Below are positions 53,001 through 64,000 of a stretch of DNA of 64,000 nt, piece after piece. The notes under the pieces are model-generated. The model had not been told where the DNA came from. It made no database searches and worked only from the letters and a program-made list of their open reading frames with translations. How positions within the stretch are numbered: position 1 is the first letter of the stretch; every line of letters starts with the position of its first letter. The stretch lies in the NCBI RefSeq assembly GCF_964656455.1, contig NC_135713.1, positions 189,156,187-189,220,186 of the forward strand, written 5' to 3'. A program made the translations under genes and the position numbers. The DNA is from Halichoerus grypus (Eukaryota > Chordata > Mammalia > Carnivora > Phocidae).

Positions 53001-55724
53001 CCAGGCCCATGTAATTCATTTAAGCCTCACCATTATTATCATCCCCATTTTATAGACAAGAGACCCAAGGCACCGAGAGGTTAGGTAGATTTCTCAAGCT
53101 GACACAGCTGGAGAATAATGGCACTGGGGAATGAGAGCCCAGCAGCCTGGCCCTCAACCGCTCTGCCAACTGGACCCATGAAGGGTCTCCTGGCCCCTTG
53201 GTCCTCAGCTCCTCCACTCCGACTCCAGCCTCCATACGAATCTTGGCATCTTAGCATTGCAGGAACACTGGAGATCATCCATCCCAGCCCCAGCTGATGC
53301 TCAGGGTCTCCCCCAGACAAGAAGAGCCATAAGTCCTGGTGCTACTTATCATTAGCCATGTGACTAATGGCCGCATTGCGCTATATGAGCCTCAGTTTCT
53401 CATCTGAAAAATGGGTCCAGTCATGTCAGCTGCCCGGGGGGGGGGGGCTGGTGAAAGCATCAAGTGAGATAAACAGACGTGGCGGGGGTGTGTAAACTGT
53501 GAAGTGCTGTGCAGTTGTTGGCTACCCAGTCATTTACCCAAGAGATCCCTGAATTCTCCTAAGCCTGCTCTCTGTTCCTTCCCACCCTCTCACCTGCCCG
53601 CCACCCCCAGCCTTCCCTCCCGTCACCCAGGGTCCTCACTTCCGAGGAACGGCTCGCCAAGACTCTGACACTCCCAGTGCAGTGCTCTCTCTCCCCCCTG
53701 CCCCCCATCCCAAGCCCCCTAGGAGGCTCACACTTGTAGTAGGCAAACTGCAGGTAGTGATACATGGTAGCCACGAACTTCTCCACGAAATAGCCACCCA
53801 CGTTGGGGGTCAAGTTGGCCTCACAGTCCACCTTGCACTGCAGGGACTCTGCAAAGAGATCTAGGGGGTGGGAGGCAGTGGTGAGGAGCTGGTGCCCAGC
53901 CAGCCTGTGCGATCACAGGAGGTAATGCTGGTGAAGACGTCGCTCAGCATACTAAGGGCAGTGCTAAGGACGACCGGGCCGGGGCGGCCTGGGCGGACTT
54001 ATCACCCCCTCGATTCAACCCCCACCCCAAAACCCGAGGGAGCCGGGGCATTCTGAGGCAGATGAGGTTTGGAGGTGGGACTGAAGCCTAGATAGAGAAG
54101 CTCAGGACAGTCCTCTGTGCGCCCCCTGCTGAGGGACCGCACAGTTAGGGATCCCCAGACTAGGTGTGATTTCTGGCCACAAACTGCCTTCTGCACACAC
54201 CACCTTGGCACCTTTGCCCTCTGCCTGGAAGGCCTGTGAACCCAATGTCCCCAGACCCTTTGGGCATGTCACCACCTCTCTGTACCCTTGCCCACACCTT
54301 GGCCAGTCAGCACCGTGGCCTGTCCCTCTCAGAGGACTGAAGGCTCCCGGAGCGGGTTAACACCTTACTCCGGTCCACCTCCCAAGAACTTCCTCCATGC
54401 TTCATCAAAGTGTACGGGAGGCATACTTGTGTTAAGGGGCCTTAGGCGTTCTGGGAAGCAGCGCCCTGTGGGTGAGAGGGACGTCCACATGGGTCTGCAG
54501 GGCCCAGGGAATACCTGCTATAGCCGGGTAGAAGTCCTTGAAGTCCACCTGCTCGTGGGCCCCCTCGCAGCCGGCCAGACACCGGGCAAAGACGGCCAGG
54601 TACTCGGCCAGGGCCCGCTCCATGTCCTCCGTGCTGCTGCGGAAGTCCCCGCTGTTGTAGAGCTTCACAGCCCTGAGGAACACGGCCTGGAGGGGAGCAG
54701 GTAGGGGTCAGGGAGACGCCCCAACAGCTCCCCTCCTCTACAAGCCTCAGGGCCAGCCCTACCCCTCCACCCCACCTCGTAGGGCTGCGCCTCCAAGTCT
54801 GTGAGCGGCTCGTCGGCGGCGTCTAGCAGCCCCCGGTAGTAGCTGAGATACTTGGCGGTTAGCTCGTGCTTCGGGTTCCTCTGGAGGAAGGTGTAGGCCG
54901 CGGCTGCCGCCTTCTCCAGCCGGTTAGCCTGTGCGGCGGGGACAGAGGGGTCGGAAGGGCCAGAGCCTGCAGCCCGGGGCGCACGCGCGGGCTGGGCTGT
55001 CCCGGGTTGTGCGAGCGACTCTGCTCCCGACCCGACGGAACCCGACGCCGGCTCCGAACCACGCGCCCCAGCCGGGCCCCGGGGGGGAGGCAGGGCAGGG
55101 GCGCCGGGGGTGAGAGGCACCCCGGCTGGGGGCGGGGGGGGGCATGGTTGGTGGGGGAGGCGAGGCGAGGGAGGCTCTGGGACTTGGGGCGCGGCGGGGC
55201 TGGGGGGGCGCGGCGGGACGAGGGGCGCGGCGGGGGCCCACCTTGAACAGCGCGTAGTGCAGGTACTGGTAGGGCAGGCGGCTCTGGAAGTCGCGCAGCA
55301 GCTGCCGCGGCGGGTAGGGCACCTGGAAGGCGGGCAGCGTCCGCTTGCAGCGCCGCAGGCAGGCGGCGCGTTCCAGGACGTGACCGAAGAGCTGCAGCTC
55401 GCGGGCCCACTCGTCGCCGCCGCGGCCGCCGTCGGGACCGAGCGCGGGCGCCGAGGGCGAGGCCGCGGGCGGCGCGGGGCCGCTGCAGTTGGCGTGGCAG
55501 AAGGCCTCGCTGTCCCGCAGCAGCCGGTGCAGCCGCAGCGCCGCCTCGAGGTAGCGCGCGCTCTCGCGCCAGCTCTCCCCCTCGTACTGCTCGAGCGCGT
55601 GCCCGTAGGCCGCGGCCAGGGGCATCAGGTCCTCGGGCGGGAAGCCCCGGAAGCTGTACTTTTCGTACTGCGCCGCGGCGCTGCCCAGCAGCAGCCACAG
55701 CAGCCCCCACGCCGCCCGCCCCAT
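49981..55724 (-). CDS. P3H4: P3H4 / SC65 (Leprecan-like 4), gene-level CDS (8 coding exons)
   Basis: Endoplasmic-reticulum member of the leprecan family that lacks the prolyl-3-hydroxylase catalytic domain. Known to form a complex with P3H3, cyclophilin B and lysyl hydroxylase 1 needed for collagen helical lysine hydroxylation. Minus-strand exons 55724-55242, 54928-54776, 54686-54515, 53860-53732, 52805-52660, 52008-51925, 50460-50316, 50003-49981 splice in phase to 444 residues (human 437). Signal peptide [18 protein letters not shown], then [23 protein letters not shown]-like helical region with paired cysteines, C-terminal acidic tail ([20 protein letters not shown]). Extra residues sit in a proline/serine-rich insert near residue 85-100. 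Identification certain. Confidence 0.97.
50316..50460 (-). CDS. P3H4: P3H4 coding exon 7
   Basis: Residues 390-437: [48 protein letters not shown]. Acidic tail. Acceptor GCTCTAG|ATGG, donor GGCCG|GTCAGT. Confidence 0.95.
50461..51924. other. P3H4 intron 6
   Basis: Holds an L2-like 3' end near 50950-51060 and a MIR-like stretch near 51070-51260. No exon signal. Confidence 0.5.
51925..52008 (-). CDS. P3H4: P3H4 coding exon 6
   Basis: Residues 362-389: [28 protein letters not shown]. Contains an N-Q-T glycosylation sequon. 28 codons, phase 0. Acceptor CTCTCAG|GAGG, donor GATGAG|GTAAGC. Confidence 0.95.
52009..53731. other. P3H4 introns 4 and 5
   Basis: Antisense MIR fragments near 52450-52560 and 52960-53120 and a sense one near 53340-53510 lie on either side of exon 5 (52660-52805). 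A 9-10 base G run occurs at about 53437-53447. Confidence 0.5.
52660..52805 (-). CDS. P3H4: P3H4 coding exon 5
   Basis: Residues 313-361: [46 protein letters not shown]. Acceptor CCCGCAG|TGAAC. Confidence 0.96.
53732..53860 (-). CDS. P3H4: P3H4 coding exon 4
   Basis: Residues 270-312: [40 protein letters not shown]. Donor AAGT|GTGAGC, where a one-base overhang completes the leucine codon in exon 5. Confidence 0.95.
53861..54514. other. P3H4 intron 3
   Basis: Carries a minus-strand CTCF-like motif (TCAGCAGGGGGCGCA) at about 54119-54133. No coding signal. Confidence 0.45.
54515..54686 (-). CDS. P3H4: P3H4 coding exon 3
   Basis: Residues 213-269: [45 protein letters not shown]. Donor GCAG|GTATTC. 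Confidence 0.96.
54776..54928 (-). CDS. P3H4: P3H4 coding exon 2
   Basis: Residues 162-212: [47 protein letters not shown]. Acceptor GCACAG|GCTAAC. Confidence 0.96.
55242..55724 (-). CDS. P3H4: P3H4 coding exon 1
   Basis: Residues 1-161: signal peptide, [60 protein letters not shown]. 161 codons. The frame is also open upstream of the ATG for about 240 codons, attributable to GC-richness. Donor TTCAAG|GTGGGC. Confidence 0.96.
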
Positions 55725-56512
55725 GGCCGCGCCGCGCGGGCCGGCTCTCCCGGGCGGAGCAGGCGTCAGGGCCGGCCGGGCGGCGGGAGCCGGGGCCGGG
55801 CGGGCGCGCCCGCTGGGTCTTAGCGCCGGGCACCGGGGGGGCGGGGAGCAGGAAAGCGGGGTCGCGGTCTGGGTCAGCTCCCCCGAGGGGCAGAGGGTCC
55901 AGTGGTGTCCTGAGTCCCCTACGTTGGCCGACCTCCTGCTCTTGGGGGTCTTCCGCTTGACAGATGGTAAGTGGGTGGAGGAACGCTTCCCGCAGGGATG
56001 GGAGCCCGCAAAGCCCCACCCCACACAAGGACAGTCCCCCACTTTAAGATCAAGAAACTGAGGGAGCGCCGCCTCCTCCACTCTGCCTAAACCCTGGCAC
56101 CCGGTCTTCTTTCCATTACAGGGTCCCTTCTGCTTCTTCTCCGCCCCTAGCCCCGATGAAGTCACTCCTAGTGTCCCCTCCCCGCTCCCCCCCCACCCCG
56201 GTCCGCTACGGGGAGGCGCACACCTGGCTTCACCCCGCACACAGCACCCTCGCCGCCGCCCACCCACCTCCACCCCCGCGCGGGAGAGGCTTGGCGGTCG
56301 GGTTTTTTCGAGCCGCCGCAGCTCGTCCCTGGAGAGGCCATCCCTGGGACAGTGGGGGGGGGTGGGGCGGGGGGAATACCAAGATTCTGGAGCCCCACCA
56401 GCCACCTGGAGAGGCCTCGATTTGGGGGGTGCCAGCGAAAGAAGCAAGGGATGCTTCAGCCCGGCTTTAGGACCCGGGGGCTCCGGAAAAAAGACTCTGA
56501 ACTTTTTTTTAA

Positions 56513-64000
<7,488 letters not shown>

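Noticed and set aside
54924..56447. 507-codon minus-strand frame as an N-terminally extended P3H4
   Set aside because: P3H4 exon 1 is in it, but the extra 5' part lacks homology, the signal peptide at the inner ATG would be buried, and the 3' part runs into the intron.

Overview
This is a nuclear genome window from a placental mammal. The numerous interspersed repeats are tRNA-Lys-derived Can-SINEs with an A-rich tail containing AATAAA, so the host is a carnivore. The form with a CT-rich body and a 'gcttgtgttccctctctcgctg'-like segment is not the dog SINEC_Cf type and looks arctoid (bear or seal more than dog or cat; species not settled). The gene order HAP1(-) JUP(-) P3H4(-) FKBP10(+) is the conserved order of human 17q21.2.

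Layout. 1-7.8 kb: HAP1, 12 coding exons on the minus strand, with a TATA-type promoter in a CpG island. 7.8-15.6 kb: intergenic, packed with nested SINEs, a MaLR LTR, a probable ERV1 LTR and two convergent CTCF-like motifs. 15.6-39.2 kb: JUP (plakoglobin), 13 coding exons between 16.8 and 28.7 kb, then a 10 kb first intron leading to a CpG-island promoter near 39.1 kb. 39.3-49.9 kb: intergenic, only repeats seen. 49.9-55.7 kb: P3H4 (SC65), 8 coding exons on the minus strand. 55.7-56.9 kb: a 1.1 kb GC-rich head-to-head promoter interval. 56.9-64 kb: FKBP10 (+), exons 1-9; the last exon lies beyond the right edge.

All four coding models were spliced by hand. Every donor is GT, every acceptor AG, and phases agree throughout: HAP1 649 aa, JUP 744 aa, P3H4 444 aa, FKBP10 521 aa in the window. 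HAP1 is a neuronal trafficking scaffold and JUP a desmosome/adherens armadillo protein; they are neighbours without an obvious shared pathway. P3H4 and FKBP10 are divergently transcribed ER proteins that both serve procollagen folding and lysine hydroxylation, so a shared promoter makes biological sense.

No unknown gene system was found. The most unusual items are: a reading-frame-changing indel at the start of HAP1 exon 3 with an apparent shift of the splice acceptor; a ghost copy of the 3' end of FKBP10 exon 3 plus its donor, upstream of the real exon; a 'tail-only' retroinsertion with a perfect 17-bp target duplication; a near-perfect 55-bp tandem duplication in a JUP intron; and CTCF-like motifs at gene boundaries. 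Comparisons with human proteins are from memory, not from a search.
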